Assembly (NCBI RefSeq): GCF_014202425.1 | Contig: NZ_JACHGT010000003.1 | Span: 124,001 to 188,000, forward strand | DNA from: Phytomonospora endophytica | GTDB lineage: Bacteria; Actinomycetota; Actinomycetes; Mycobacteriales; Micromonosporaceae | Reading direction: 5' to 3' | DNA: 64,000 bases | Part shown: piece after piece, positions 50,737-58,989 of the stretch | Numbering within the stretch: the stretch's first letter is position 1 | How the letters are laid out: each line of letters starts with the position of its first letter | Translations under genes and position numbers: made by a program | The notes under the pieces: model-generated | What the model saw: the letters and a program-made list of their open reading frames with translations, nothing else | Database searches by the model: none | Told to the model about the DNA's origin: nothing

Positions 50737-52158
50737 CTAGCACCGCTCCCCGACGGTCTCGCCGCGCAAGCCCTGGAGGGCGGGCCATGTCTCCCAGGCG
50801 GCCCGCAGCCGTGCGACCACCTCGGGCAGCTCGGCGGCCAGGTCCTTCGTCTCGCCGGGATCCTCCCGCAGGTCGTACAGGGCGAGGCCGTCACCGGGCC
50901 GGGCGTGCTCGACCTGCTCGATCGCCTTCGCGGTGGCGGATTCGCCGTCCGCGAAGCGGAGCTTGTGGCGGCTGTCGCGGACCGCCCACTGGAAGCCGCA
51001 GTCCCAATGGAGCGCCTCATGCCGCGATGACTCGTCCCCGCGCCAGTGGGCGAGCTGGTCCACGCCGTCGCAGTGCGACCACTGTGCACTGTCCACTTCG
51101 GCCGCGGCGAGGGACGTCGGCATCAGATCGAGGGTGCTGACCAGTCCGTCGCGCTCGACCCCGGCGGGTAGGCCCCCGCCGGGCCACCGCACGATGAGCG
51201 GCACGCGGATGCCGCCCTCCCAGAGCGTGTACTTCGTGCCGGCCAGCGGCGTGTTGTCTCCGTAGTTGCAGGTGGATCCGCCGTTGTCGGTGGTGTAGAC
51301 GACCAGGGTGTCCTCGGCGAGGCCGAGGGCGTCGAGGGTGTCGAGGAGGCGGCCGATCTCGGTGTCCATGAGTTCGAGCTGCGCGAGGTAGTACTCGCGG
51401 CCGTGTTCGAGCGCGGGGGAGATGGCGCCGTCGTACCAGTCGAGGTAGGTGGAGACGTCGGGATCCCAGTCCTCGTGGGGAGGCAGCCCGCGCGCGGCGA
51501 GCTCGTCGGCGGGCAGCTGCCAGCAGAAGTTGTGCACGGCGTTGAAGGCGAGCTGGAGGAAGAAGGGGCCCTCGGCGTTGCGCTCGACGAAGTCGCGTGC
51601 GCGTTCGCCGAGTTCACCGGTCAGGAATCCTTCGAGCTCGGTGGACTCGCCGTCGTCGAACATGGGCTGGACGGCCATCCGCCACGAGGCCTCGGGCCCG
51701 TACTCGGCGACGGCGGCGTCGGAGTGGCGCAGGTAGTTGAGGCGGCCCTGCTGCATCCCGGCGAGGCCGTAGAAGGACTCGCCGAACCCGTGGTTCTCGG
51801 GGCAGGCGCGGTCGCCGGGCCGCTCGGGTCCATAGTGGACCTTGCCGAGGTAGCCGGTCGCGTAGCCGTTGTCGCGGAAGCGCTCGGCGACCGTCGGCAG
51901 GTCGTCCGGCGGGAAGGCCGCGTCGTCGAACCACCGAACACCCCACCGCCGCTGGTGCGTGCCCGACACGATGCCCGCCCGCGACGGCGAGCAGATCGGC
52001 GCCGACACGTAGGCCTCGGTGCACGACACACCCTCATCGGCCAGCCGGTCGAGCGCCGGTGTCTTGACCTCGGGATGGATCCCGAGACGGGAGCGGTCGG
52101 CGTAACCGTGGTCGTCGGAGACGATCCAGACGACGTTCGGACGGCGGGGAGGCGTCAT
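50737..52158 (-). CDS. Sulfatase (type I, formylglycine-dependent)
   Basis: A 473-residue arylsulfatase-family enzyme. The N-terminus has the metal-binding SDDHGYAD. The modification site C56-S-P-S-R60 lets Cys56 become formylglycine, and NGGSTCN and YTLWEGGIRVPLIVRWPG are standard family blocks. There is no signal peptide, so it is cytoplasmic or exported by an unknown route. A separate formylglycine-generating enzyme would be needed; EgtB in this window shares only the fold. The substrate is unknown. The gene lies 32 bases before the LRR protein gene on the same strand, possibly co-transcribed. Confidence 0.9.
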   Translation of the reverse strand: MTPPRRPNVVWIVSDDHGYADRSRLGIHPEVKTPALDRLADEGVSCTEAYVSAPICSPSRAGIVSGTHQRRWGVRWFDDAAFPPDDLPTVAERFRDNGYATGYLGKVHYGPERPGDRACPENHGFGESFYGLAGMQQGRLNYLRHSDAAVAEYGPEASWRMAVQPMFDDGESTELEGFLTGELGERARDFVERNAEGPFFLQLAFNAVHNFCWQLPADELAARGLPPHEDWDPDVSTYLDWYDGAISPALEHGREYYLAQLELMDTEIGRLLDTLDALGLAEDTLVVYTTDNGGSTCNYGDNTPLAGTKYTLWEGGIRVPLIVRWPGGGLPAGVERDGLVSTLDLMPTSLAAAEVDSAQWSHCDGVDQLAHWRGDESSRHEALHWDCGFQWAVRDSRHKLRFADGESATAKAIEQVEHARPGDGLALYDLREDPGETKDLAAELPEVVARLRAAWETWPALQGLRGETVGERC

Positions 52159-52211
52159 GGACGATCACGATACGACAGGAACCAACACGATGCCAGGGGG
52201 ACCGTGTCGCG

Positions 52212-53081
52212 TCAGGCCGTGTGGCCGTTTCCCCACCCGTGCTTTCGCGTAACGACCGCGACCGTCACGCACGTCAGGACGAGCCCCAGGACGCTCAGCA
52301 CCGCCAGCAGCGGCAGGAAGTCCAGGTTCCACATGACCAGCTGATCGACGTCGGCGAGATAGGCCGCCACCGCCAGGAACGGCCCGGTGAAGCCCACGGC
52401 CACACCCTCCCACCACCGCCCACCGCGCTTCACGACCATCGAGGGCGCGACCACGGTGAAGGCCAGCAGCAGGGCGATCATCACCAGCGAGCGCTGCGGG
52501 AAGTAACCGAACGTCCTCCCCGGCAGGGGGACGTCCAGAACCAAGCCATCACTGAAGGTGTCCAGCACGAAGCCCGCGAAGAACGTCGGTGTGCCCCACA
52601 GGACCCCGGTCGCCGCGACCAGGCTCGCCACCACCGCCACCGCCCACAGCAATCCCGCGTGCAGCGCGATGCCGAGCCCCGCCGAGGTGAGCCGCGCGAC
52701 GAGAAGCGCGGCGACCACGCTCATCCCGGCCCCGAGGATGACGGCCCTTGGCACGTCGTCGGCGAGGACGTCGCCCACGTACATCCGCGCCACCGGCAGG
52801 GCCGCCAGCGTCGCGAGACCCGCCGGCACCGCCGTGATCGCACGCGTCCACGCCGACGCGTCACGGACAAGCAGCATCGCGACCGGCGCCGACAGCGCGC
52901 AGAACCAGATGAGCAGCGTGACGCCGATGCCCTCGCCGCGCTCGGCGCCCGCCTCGAACCCGCCGCCCAGTTCGAGCAGTCCGAGCACCTGGGCGAGCGC
53001 GACCTGCGCCGCCGCGAGCGCGGCGGCGGCCAGTACCGCTAAGACGGGCGTGAGCCTCGTGAAGCGCACCTGGGTGTCCAT
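52212..53081 (-). CDS. Hypothetical integral membrane protein
   Basis: A 289-residue protein with about eight predicted membrane helices and short loops. One loop between helices 5 and 6 (about residues 175-200) is aromatic and Pro-rich (TFFAGFVLDTFSDG, RTFGYFPQRS). No family was recognised and there is no charged active-site motif. It sits between the sulfatase and another unknown, on the same strand with gaps of 38-53 bases, without a clear operon signal. Confidence 0.75.
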   Translation of the reverse strand: MDTQVRFTRLTPVLAVLAAAALAAAQVALAQVLGLLELGGGFEAGAERGEGIGVTLLIWFCALSAPVAMLLVRDASAWTRAITAVPAGLATLAALPVARMYVGDVLADDVPRAVILGAGMSVVAALLVARLTSAGLGIALHAGLLWAVAVVASLVAATGVLWGTPTFFAGFVLDTFSDGLVLDVPLPGRTFGYFPQRSLVMIALLLAFTVVAPSMVVKRGGRWWEGVAVGFTGPFLAVAAYLADVDQLVMWNLDFLPLLAVLSVLGLVLTCVTVAVVTRKHGWGNGHTA

Positions 53082-53120
53082 AGTGGAACCGTAGCGGCCC
53101 GGCGCACCCCCGCACCGTCC

Positions 53121-53900
53121 TCAGAACTCGCCGACGACCTCGATGCGGCCGACGATGTGGTCGTTGAACTCGTCGAGCTCGGCGGCCGGGACCCACAGTT
53201 CCAGCACGTCACCGCCGCCCGCGCGGCGGGTCGGGAAGCGCCGGACGTAGGCGGTCTCGACCCGGAAGCGGGTGATGATTCCGCGACCGCCGTCGGGCAC
53301 GTTCCACTCGCGGGCGATGCGCTCGGCGTAGGCCTCGTTGAGGACCGGATAGAAGATCGGCTGCTCGGGGAGCCTCGGCGGCCAGCGGCGCCGACCGGAC
53401 TCCTCGACGAGCCGCAGCTCGGCCGGTCCCGTCGGACGCCACAGCGTCGTCGTCCCGTCGGGGTTCTCGACGCGCCCGGCGAGCGCCTCGGTGACCAGAG
53501 CGCGGACCAGCGGGTCGGCCGAGGCGGTGTCGAAGGAGTCGGCGAACACGACGGTGACGGTCTCGCCGGGGCCGAGCTGGCCGCGCAGCGAACGCCACGT
53601 CGCGAGGTTCGGATGGTCGAGCAGGGTGCACGCCTCCGCGGGGGACAGCGACGCGATCGCCCGGTCGAGCCCCGGACCGTCCACAAGGTACGAACCGGCC
53701 CCGGACACGTGCCCGCACACCGTCGCCAGGACCACGCCCGGCAGGTGCGACTCCCCGGCGGCGATCCGGGCGAACACGAAGGAACCGTCGGCGTACCAGC
53801 CGATCCCGTACGCCGCCGGTCGTTCCCAGCCGGGTATGGCCGCCTCGAAACGCGCTCGCGCCGCGTCGATCTCCTCGACGCTCGTCCACCGCTCGCTCAT
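53121..53900 (-). CDS. Hypothetical protein
   Basis: A 259-residue soluble protein not recognised. It has a regular codon pattern and an even mix of charged and hydrophobic residues, with no membrane helix or signal peptide. Segments such as WYADGSFVFARIAAGESHLPG and the C-terminal LWVPAAELDEFNDHIVG are beta-rich in character. The start at 53900 is the first Met after unrelated sequence. It is divergent by 48 bp from the GNAT-phosphoribosyltransferase gene, so they may share a control region. Confidence 0.7.
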   Translation of the reverse strand: MSERWTSVEEIDAARARFEAAIPGWERPAAYGIGWYADGSFVFARIAAGESHLPGVVLATVCGHVSGAGSYLVDGPGLDRAIASLSPAEACTLLDHPNLATWRSLRGQLGPGETVTVVFADSFDTASADPLVRALVTEALAGRVENPDGTTTLWRPTGPAELRLVEESGRRRWPPRLPEQPIFYPVLNEAYAERIAREWNVPDGGRGIITRFRVETAYVRRFPTRRAGGGDVLELWVPAAELDEFNDHIVGRIEVVGEF

Positions 53901-53948
53901 CGGGTGATCGTCGCAGACTCCCACCACCCCGGCGGATATGGTCCGGGC

Positions 53949-54980
53949 ATGGCAGACACGATCATCCGCGAGGCGACCGAGGCCGACCGGCCGGCCATCG
54001 ACGCGATCCTGACCGAGTCCTGGGGCCGCCCCTACATCGCCGTCGGCGGCCGCGGCGTCGTCCTCACCGGGCAGCCCGCGCTCGTCGCCCTGCTCGGCGA
54101 CGAGGTCGTCGGCGTCCTCGTCTACCGCGTCGACGGCGACGCCCTGGAAGTGCTCACGATCAACAGCCGAGCCGGAGGCGCCGGCACGGGCATGATCACC
54201 GCCGCCCGCGACCACGCCGTCTCCCTGGGCCTGCGACGACTCTGGCTGGTCACCACCAACAACAACTCCCAGGCCCTGCGCTTCTACCAGCGCAACGGCC
54301 TCCACCTCGTCGCCGTCCGCACCGGCGCCGTGGCCGCCTCCCGCAAGGCCAAGCCCGGCATCGCCCTCACCGACGCCGACGGCCACGCCATCAGCGACGA
54401 ACTCGTCCTCGAAATGCGCCTCGACGGCGTCGAGAACCCCTACGACGAGCCCGGACAGGCAGCCGCCGTCGCCCTCACCCGCCTCCTCAGCTGGCAAGGC
54501 GGCGAGACCGACCTGTGGCCACTGCTCGCCGACCCGCGCGCGACCGTCGACGTCGTCCGCGGCCTCGCGCGACCGTTCATGGGCACCGTCGACGTCGTGC
54601 TGGGCCCCGACCCCGGCGGCGTGCTCTTCGGACCACTCGTCGCCCGCGAACTGGAAGTTCCCTTCGCCCCCGTCTGCCGCGACCGGAGGTTCTTCTTCAA
54701 GGGCCCGCACGAGCGCGCCTCAGCGCAGGCCGGCGCCGATGAACTGCACGCCCACCGCGCCGCCCTGTCCGACGGAGCACGGGTCCTGCTGGTCGACGAC
54801 TGGTCGGAGACGGGCTCGACGGTGCGGGGGGTGGCGGAGCTGGTGGCCGGGACGGGCGCCGAGCTGGTCGGTGTGTCGTACCTGGTGGACAGTCTGCGGC
54901 CGGAGGTTCGGGCGGGGCTTGAGGCGCAGGGTATCGAGGTGCGGGGGCTGGTCGCGGTTGACGAGTTCACGCGTCGATGA
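53949..54980 (+). CDS. GNAT acetyltransferase-phosphoribosyltransferase fusion protein
   Basis: A 343-residue protein with two catalytic domains. Residues 1-155 are a GNAT-type acetyltransferase (IREATEADRPAIDAIL at the start; RAGGAGTGMI as acetyl-CoA loop; NNNSQALRFYQRNGLHLV). Residues about 170-343 are a type I phosphoribosyltransferase with the PRPP loop VLLVDDWSETGSTV and an earlier adenine-PRTase-like FFFKGPHER. Both domains look intact. The fusion suggests that one enzyme acetylates and ribosylates, or removes, a related nucleobase or amine, but no such reaction is assigned here. Confidence 0.85.
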   Translation: MADTIIREATEADRPAIDAILTESWGRPYIAVGGRGVVLTGQPALVALLGDEVVGVLVYRVDGDALEVLTINSRAGGAGTGMITAARDHAVSLGLRRLWLVTTNNNSQALRFYQRNGLHLVAVRTGAVAASRKAKPGIALTDADGHAISDELVLEMRLDGVENPYDEPGQAAAVALTRLLSWQGGETDLWPLLADPRATVDVVRGLARPFMGTVDVVLGPDPGGVLFGPLVARELEVPFAPVCRDRRFFFKGPHERASAQAGADELHAHRAALSDGARVLLVDDWSETGSTVRGVAELVAGTGAELVGVSYLVDSLRPEVRAGLEAQGIEVRGLVAVDEFTRR

Positions 54981-55085
54981 GCGAGCCTTACAGGCTGTCC
55001 GGGACGAGCGGGTGACTGTCGTGGTGTTCCCCGAAGACGGCCCGTCCGAGGGACTCCTCGCCCGGCTGGGACCCGACCCGAACGA

Positions 55086-55184
55086 TCAGGGTGACGAGCA
55101 GTAGCAGCGCGGGCGCCGCTTCTTCGCGGCCGTCGGGTCAGTGGATGAGTCCGGCGGGGCTGCTGGCACGAGGCTGGTGTTCAT
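55086..55184 (-). CDS. Small 32-residue peptide, end of overlapping gene chain
   Basis: The ATG overlaps the stop of the preceding gene (ATGA) and GAGGAC precedes it. The 32-residue product is Pro/Ser/Thr-rich and ends KKRRPRCYCSSP with a CxC pair. No family was recognised. Support comes only from translational coupling; it could be chance. Confidence 0.35.
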   Translation of the reverse strand: MNTSLVPAAPPDSSTDPTAAKKRRPRCYCSSP

Positions 55185-55420
55185 GGCGTGTCCTCGCCTT
55201 CGGGTTCTTCCGCTTCGTGCAGGGCTTGGCCGGCGGCTTCGAGGGCGGCGAGCCGGTCCAGCCAGTGCTTCAGCAGCGGGCAGGGACCGGGGGCGTCGCA
55301 GCGGTAGCAGTGCTCGGTCCACGGGTCGTGGACGTGGAGCAGGAGGTTGGCGTAGGCGCGGTCGGTCTCGGCGGCGATCTTCGTGTGGGTGTTGAGATGG
55401 GTGGTCAGGTGCGGGATCAC
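55181..55420 (-). CDS. Small Cys-motif protein (79 residues)
   Basis: A 79-residue protein from GTG 55420, which overlaps the stop of the ATPase gene. The centre has HCYRCDAPGPCPLLKHW, a Cx2Cx5C group with His that looks like a zinc site. The end is acidic. It resembles small actinomycete proteins found beside DUF397/DUF5753 and anti-sigma-like ATPases. The second such protein, at 57048-57311, has the same Cx2C...PC pattern. Confidence 0.65.
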   Translation of the reverse strand: MIPHLTTHLNTHTKIAAETDRAYANLLLHVHDPWTEHCYRCDAPGPCPLLKHWLDRLAALEAAGQALHEAEEPEGEDTP

Positions 55421-55884
55421 GGCGCCTCCAGTGGGCCTATGTGGATGGTGGGGGTTTCGCACCACACGACTTTTCCGCCGCCCGTGGCCGGGAACGCTCC
55501 CCAGCGGGAGGCGAGGGCGTCGACGATGTGCAGGCCGCGTCCGCCGTCGGCCGCCGGGTCCAGTGGCTGCACGACCGGCTGCGCCGGGACCGGGTCCCAC
55601 ACCTGCGTCACGAGGCTCGACGGGAGCAGCAGGAACCGGACCGCGACCTTGGACAGGCCGGGCGCCCTGCTGGCTGCGGTGGCCTTGACGGCGTTGGTGA
55701 CCAGCTCCGAGACGAGGACTTCGAGGTCGTCGAGGAGATGTTCCCGGCCCCAGCAGCGACCGGCGGCGTAGCGGGCGAAGGTCCGCGAGCAGCCGACCGC
55801 TGTCGGATGCGCGGCGAACACCATCTGCATCACGCCGTACGGGTGCTCATGTTCGGCGGCGACCGCGGCGTAAGGCGTCTGCAC
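55417..55884 (-). CDS. ATP-binding protein, anti-sigma factor-like (HATPase_c_2)
   Basis: A 155-residue single-domain GHKL ATPase like RsbW/SpoIIAB. The N-box is LVSELVTNAVKA and the G1 region DGGRGLHIVDALASRWG. The family binds sigma or anti-anti-sigma partners, and many orphan copies exist in actinomycetes near DUF397 proteins. The GTG start at 55884 overlaps the preceding 47-codon frame by 38 bases, so ATG 55830, just before the conserved FAAHPTAVG, may be the true start. It is coupled by GTGA to the following Cys-motif protein. Confidence 0.82.
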   Translation of the reverse strand: MQTPYAAVAAEHEHPYGVMQMVFAAHPTAVGCSRTFARYAAGRCWGREHLLDDLEVLVSELVTNAVKATAASRAPGLSKVAVRFLLLPSSLVTQVWDPVPAQPVVQPLDPAADGGRGLHIVDALASRWGAFPATGGGKVVWCETPTIHIGPLEAP

Positions 55885-55990
55885 GGTGGCCGCCTTCGCT
55901 GTTGCCGTTTCGCGGGGACGCCGACAGGGAGCTCAGGCCGATGTCGCGCACGACGGCGGCTCCTTCGATACGCCAGGCCAGCGGCTTCAT
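55847..55990 (-). CDS. Small 47-residue hypothetical protein
   Basis: The ATG overlaps the stop of the TetR gene (ATGA). The product begins MKPLAWRIEGAAVVRDIG, which has a beta-like pattern, and ends in a Gly/Arg-rich tail. No family was recognised. It overlaps the ATPase frame if that starts at 55884. Kept as a possible gene because of coupling. Confidence 0.35.
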   Translation of the reverse strand: MKPLAWRIEGAAVVRDIGLSSLSASPRNGNSEGGHRADALRRGRRRT

Positions 55991-56613
55991 GAGCGTTCGC
56001 GTTCGTCGTGCGGTGTGCTCGGGGACGTGCGCAGGCCGTCGAACACGACGCGCAGCGCGGTTCGGCGTGTCTCGGGCGGCCACGAGTTCGAGGTCGCCGC
56101 CCGGCAGACACCGAGGAGCAGCGCGATGGTTTCGGCTCCTGTGACGTCGGCGCGGATAGCGCCGGTCGCCTGAGCGCGGCTGAGCAGCATGCCTAGGGCG
56201 CTCCACCAGACCCGGACGGGTTCCTCGGTGCCGGACTCGGTGCCGTCGGTGAGGATGTCGACGAGCAGCGCCGTCGAGACGTGTTCGGCGAGGCCGGAGA
56301 AGACGGCCACGAAGGCGACGGCGGCGTCCTCGGTCGCCAGGGCGTCGGCGGCCTGTTCGGCGACCTCGTCGAGGTCGAGTGCCGTCACCGCACGGAGAAG
56401 GTGTTCCTTGGTCGGGAAGTGACGGAAGACGGTCGCGATGCCGACTCCGGCGAGGCGGGCGACCTCTTCGGTGGACGCCGAGGTGCCCTTGGCCCCGAAG
56501 ACTTCGACGGCGGCTTGGAGGATGCGTGCCCGGTTGCGGCGGGCGTCGGCCCGCATCGGACCGGCTCGGTCGGGCGCCGCAGGCGCCGAAGCCGACCCGC
56601 TTGATGTCGTCAC
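55987..56613 (-). CDS. TetR/AcrR family regulator
   Basis: A 208-residue regulator. The helix-turn-helix is at about residues 25-70 (ILQAAVEVFGAKGTSASTEE, VGIATVFRHFPTKEHLLRAV), followed by a helical ligand domain. GTG 56613 is fixed by a GTGA overlap with the preceding 94-codon gene and a GGAG eight bases upstream. Targets are unknown; it lies in a chain of coupled small genes rather than beside a transporter. Confidence 0.88.
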   Translation of the reverse strand: MTTSSGSASAPAAPDRAGPMRADARRNRARILQAAVEVFGAKGTSASTEEVARLAGVGIATVFRHFPTKEHLLRAVTALDLDEVAEQAADALATEDAAVAFVAVFSGLAEHVSTALLVDILTDGTESGTEEPVRVWWSALGMLLSRAQATGAIRADVTGAETIALLLGVCRAATSNSWPPETRRTALRVVFDGLRTSPSTPHDERERS

Positions 56614-56894
56614 GACGTGTCTCCGTTCAGGGCTTCGGCTGGAGTCGCCGGCTGGTCGAGCCAGCGCAGTTCGGTGCGCCCGCCGTGTCCGTGGATGCGC
56701 CGGATCTCCTCGACGGAGTCCCACACGCTGATCTGCTGGACCCCCGTGGTGGCGCCGGACCAGCGGGTCACGGCCCGACCGTCTGGCCAGGCGATACCGA
56801 ACGCGACCGGTCCGGTCCCCGACACACCCGTCCCGTCGTGCCACCGGTAGAGAACGAACGGCCGGAACGGTGGACGGGTATCGACGGCGTTCAT
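56610..56894 (-). CDS. Hypothetical 94-residue protein
   Basis: A 94-residue soluble protein, not recognised, with a beta-rich pattern (FRPFVLYRWHDGTGVSGTGP, VAFGIAWPDGRAVTRW). It has good codon use. Its stop overlaps the TetR start (GTGA), and its ATG overlaps the stop of a 29-codon frame, so all are probably translated in series. Confidence 0.65.
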   Translation of the reverse strand: MNAVDTRPPFRPFVLYRWHDGTGVSGTGPVAFGIAWPDGRAVTRWSGATTGVQQISVWDSVEEIRRIHGHGGRTELRWLDQPATPAEALNGDTS

Positions 56895-56980
56895 GGCGTC
56901 AGGTGCATGGTCTGGGCGAGCCGCCACTGGCGGCGGGCATGGTGCGGTCGATGTGTAAACGGGCATGCCGAAGGCTCCAT
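56891..56980 (-). CDS. Possible 29-residue leader peptide
   Basis: A 29-codon frame whose stop overlaps the start of the 94-residue gene (ATGA). It is His/Arg-rich (HRPHHARRQWRLAQTMH). No Shine-Dalgarno sequence is seen. It may be a translational leader or chance. Confidence 0.25.
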   Translation of the reverse strand: MEPSACPFTHRPHHARRQWRLAQTMHLTP

Positions 56981-57047
56981 TGTGGACAGTGACCCGACGG
57001 CATCTCGACTGGCGGACGCCGCGTCTCCGGGTTCGCGGATGCTGCGG

Positions 57048-57311
57048 TTACGCCTCACGCCGGCGCGGAACGGCCTGCGCTTGGAGGGGAGGCCAGGGGC
57101 GAAGGTCGCCTTTGGCCGGCGGGGGGAGCGGGTCGGCGCCGTCGAGGACGCCTCGGGCGTGCTTGACCGCCTGGCACGGAGTCTTCTCACCGCACGCGCG
57201 GCACCGCTTGATCAGCCACAGGTCGCGGAAGGCGCGGACGGTCGCTGAGTGGACCCACATGTCGTCTTCAGCCCAGGCTCGCGCCCGGCTGGGTATGGTC
57301 ATCTTCGGCAT
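57048..57311 (-). CDS. Small Cys-motif protein (87 residues)
   Basis: An 87-residue protein beginning MPKMTIPSRARAWAEDDMWV, with GAGG nine bases upstream. The centre, LWLIKRCRACGEKTPCQAVKHARGVL, carries a Cx2Cx5C group like that of the 79-residue protein at 55181-55420. The C-terminus is Pro-rich. The function is unknown. The N-terminal half is well structured and probably conserved; the tail looks disordered. Confidence 0.65.
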   Translation of the reverse strand: MPKMTIPSRARAWAEDDMWVHSATVRAFRDLWLIKRCRACGEKTPCQAVKHARGVLDGADPLPPPAKGDLRPWPPLQAQAVPRRREA

Positions 57312-57764
57312 CGGTCTCGATCCTCTGGTTCGAGTCGTGCTGTTTCGATCGGGACCGCCGCGGCTGGACTCCTACATCTCGACCGCGACGGTCCCGACTC
57401 CCTTGCGGGACCCGCCCCTTTCCTGGTCAACGCGGCGACCGGGGCGGGGCTTGCGCGGGAGACACACCGCCAATGGTCCCTCGACCTGGCGTGCCTCCCG
57501 CCGGAGCCGCGTACCTGTGCGGGGGTTACCCGTCCGGGAGAACGGGCGCCCGCACCCTTCCGGGCCATGCCCTTGGGGCCCGGAAGTGGCACGCAGCAGG
57601 CTCTTACGGCGCGCGGCTCAACTCCTCACAGGCTGTAGCTGACGAACTAGTCGTAGCATGGCATACGTCACAGAATCGAATCAAGTTTCTCTGTCAAGAA
57701 TTTTGACGTTGACAGGAATATCGTGCTCTGGTGAGCTGGGCTCATCACTTGAGGAGGAGCGGCC
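57312..57764. other. 453-bp intergenic region with AT-rich right end
   Basis: No convincing gene was found here. The left 300 bases are GC-rich and hold only low-complexity frames. The right 140 bases (about 57625-57764) are much AT-richer than the rest of the window and must carry the promoter of the DUF5753 regulator. Confidence 0.5.
57691..57715. promoter_or_regulatory. Inverted repeat upstream of the XRE regulator
   Basis: Perfect arms CTGTCAA (57691-57697) and TTGACAG (57709-57715) flank an AT-rich centre, about 50 bases before the start codon. TTGACG and TTGACA within it resemble -35 elements. It is a candidate autoregulatory operator. Confidence 0.5.
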
Positions 57765-58631
57765 ATGGCACCCGCGAAGCCGACCACGACGATGCGCGCC
57801 GGATGGCTCGCCGCCAGATTCAAGGCGCTGCGCGACAGCCGCGGGTTGAAGGGCTCGGACGTCGCCGACTACATCGGCAAGACTCAGGGCACCGTCAGCA
57901 AGTTGGAGAACGGCGAGTTCCCCCTCACCGGCGATACGATCCTGCAGCTCATGGATCTCTACGGTGTCAACGACCTCAAGGAACGCAACGAGCTGCTTCA
58001 ACTCTCAGAGGAAGTAGCTCAACGCGGCTGGTGGGACGGCTACGCCAGCCTGCTCGGTTCGAACTTCGCCGACTACGTGTGGATGGAGAGTCGTGCCGAT
58101 GCCATGCACCTGCTCGACATCAACAACGTCCCCGGCTTGCTTCAAGTGCCCGCGTATGCGGCAGCCCTGATCGGTCGCGGCCCACAGAGCGGCGATGAGT
58201 TTCAGGTGCGGCGGCTGATCGAAGCCAGGCTGCTGAGGCGTGAGCAACTTTCCAGGCCACACCCGCCGCATGTTCGGTTCTTGATTCACGAGGGTGCCCT
58301 CCACCAAGAGGTAGGCGAGCCTGGCGTCATGAAGGGGCAGCTTGAGTACCTGCTCACCGCTATGAAGCGCACGAATCTTGAGATACGGGTCATTCCACTT
58401 CGCGCTTGGAGCCACACTGCGGCCACCGTCGGCGGCGGGTTCACCGCCTTCGAGCTGCCAGTGCCGTTCCCGAACGTCGTCGCCGTCGAGACACCCGCAG
58501 GCGCGATCTACGTCGAGGGTCCGGACATAGACTCCTTCACAGACTCCTACAACGCGATCTGGGCAGACGCGCTGTCCGCCTCCAAGACCGAGGCACTGAT
58601 CGCGCAACTAGCAAAGGACGCAGCGACATGA
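57765..58631 (+). CDS. Helix-turn-helix regulator with DUF5753 domain
   Basis: A 288-residue regulator with an N-terminal XRE helix-turn-helix (LKGSDVADYIGKTQGTVSKLENG, about residues 29-51) and a C-terminal DUF5753 domain (VPGLLQVPAYAAALI, LIHEGALHQEVG, PFPNVVAVETP). It is the actinomycete type (Scr1/BldB-partner-like), nearly always paired with a DUF397 protein that it binds or controls. Its ATG has GAGGAGCGG upstream. It overlaps the DUF397 start by ATGA. Local base composition is AT-richer than its neighbours, which hints at separate ancestry. Confidence 0.92.
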   Translation: MAPAKPTTTMRAGWLAARFKALRDSRGLKGSDVADYIGKTQGTVSKLENGEFPLTGDTILQLMDLYGVNDLKERNELLQLSEEVAQRGWWDGYASLLGSNFADYVWMESRADAMHLLDINNVPGLLQVPAYAAALIGRGPQSGDEFQVRRLIEARLLRREQLSRPHPPHVRFLIHEGALHQEVGEPGVMKGQLEYLLTAMKRTNLEIRVIPLRAWSHTAATVGGGFTAFELPVPFPNVVAVETPAGAIYVEGPDIDSFTDSYNAIWADALSASKTEALIAQLAKDAAT

Positions 58632-58858
58632 CCATCCCCGAAACTCCCGCCCTCCCCGACCTGCGGGGGGTCGCGTCCTGGCGCAAGAGCACCCGAAGCA
58701 GCGGCGGTGGAAACGGGCAGTGCGTCGAGGTTGCCTGCAAGGACGCCGTTGTCGGCATCCGCGACTCCAAGAACCGTTCAGGTGCCACCTACCCGGTCCT
58801 AGCCGTCGATGCCTCCACCTGGTCCGGATTTATCGGCGAGATCAAGGCCGTCGCGTAA
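58628..58858 (+). CDS. DUF397 domain-containing protein
   Basis: A 76-residue protein with the DUF397 pattern WRKSTRSSGGGNGQCVEVA, then VGIRDSKNRSG and the terminal WSGFIGEI. It is the small partner of the preceding DUF5753 regulator (the Scr2-Scr1 arrangement of Streptomyces), thought to counteract or assist it. It is coupled by ATGA. A terminator hairpin follows. Confidence 0.93.
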   Translation: MTIPETPALPDLRGVASWRKSTRSSGGGNGQCVEVACKDAVVGIRDSKNRSGATYPVLAVDASTWSGFIGEIKAVA

Positions 58859-58875
58859 GACACGGCCAACACAAC

Positions 58876-58905
58876 GAGGGGCGAGCCGGCCACGGTTCGC
58901 CCCTC
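58876..58905. terminator. Terminator hairpin after DUF397 gene
   Basis: Arms at 58876-58887 and 58894-58905 pair over 12 bases with one G-U, with a six-base loop, 17 bases after the DUF397 stop. A short ATTG follows. It is a likely terminator between this pair and the convergent ars genes. Confidence 0.7.
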
Positions 58906-58989
58906 ATTGCACCCGACGACGGGCAAGCCCACCAAACAGGACTGCTCACCACCGGCCGCAACGTCGGACGCCGCCATGACGTACGCGCC

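Noticed and set aside
54981-55104. Plus-strand tail reading RDERVTVVVFPEDGPSEGLL after the GNAT-PRTase gene
   Set aside because: It looks partly protein-like but has no own start with a ribosome site and belongs to a frame shadowing the PRTase; it could be a decayed fragment but cannot be supported.
57249-57638. Plus-strand frame of 129 codons upstream of the DUF5753 regulator
   Set aside because: Low-complexity Arg/Pro/Ser product, no ribosome site, no motif.
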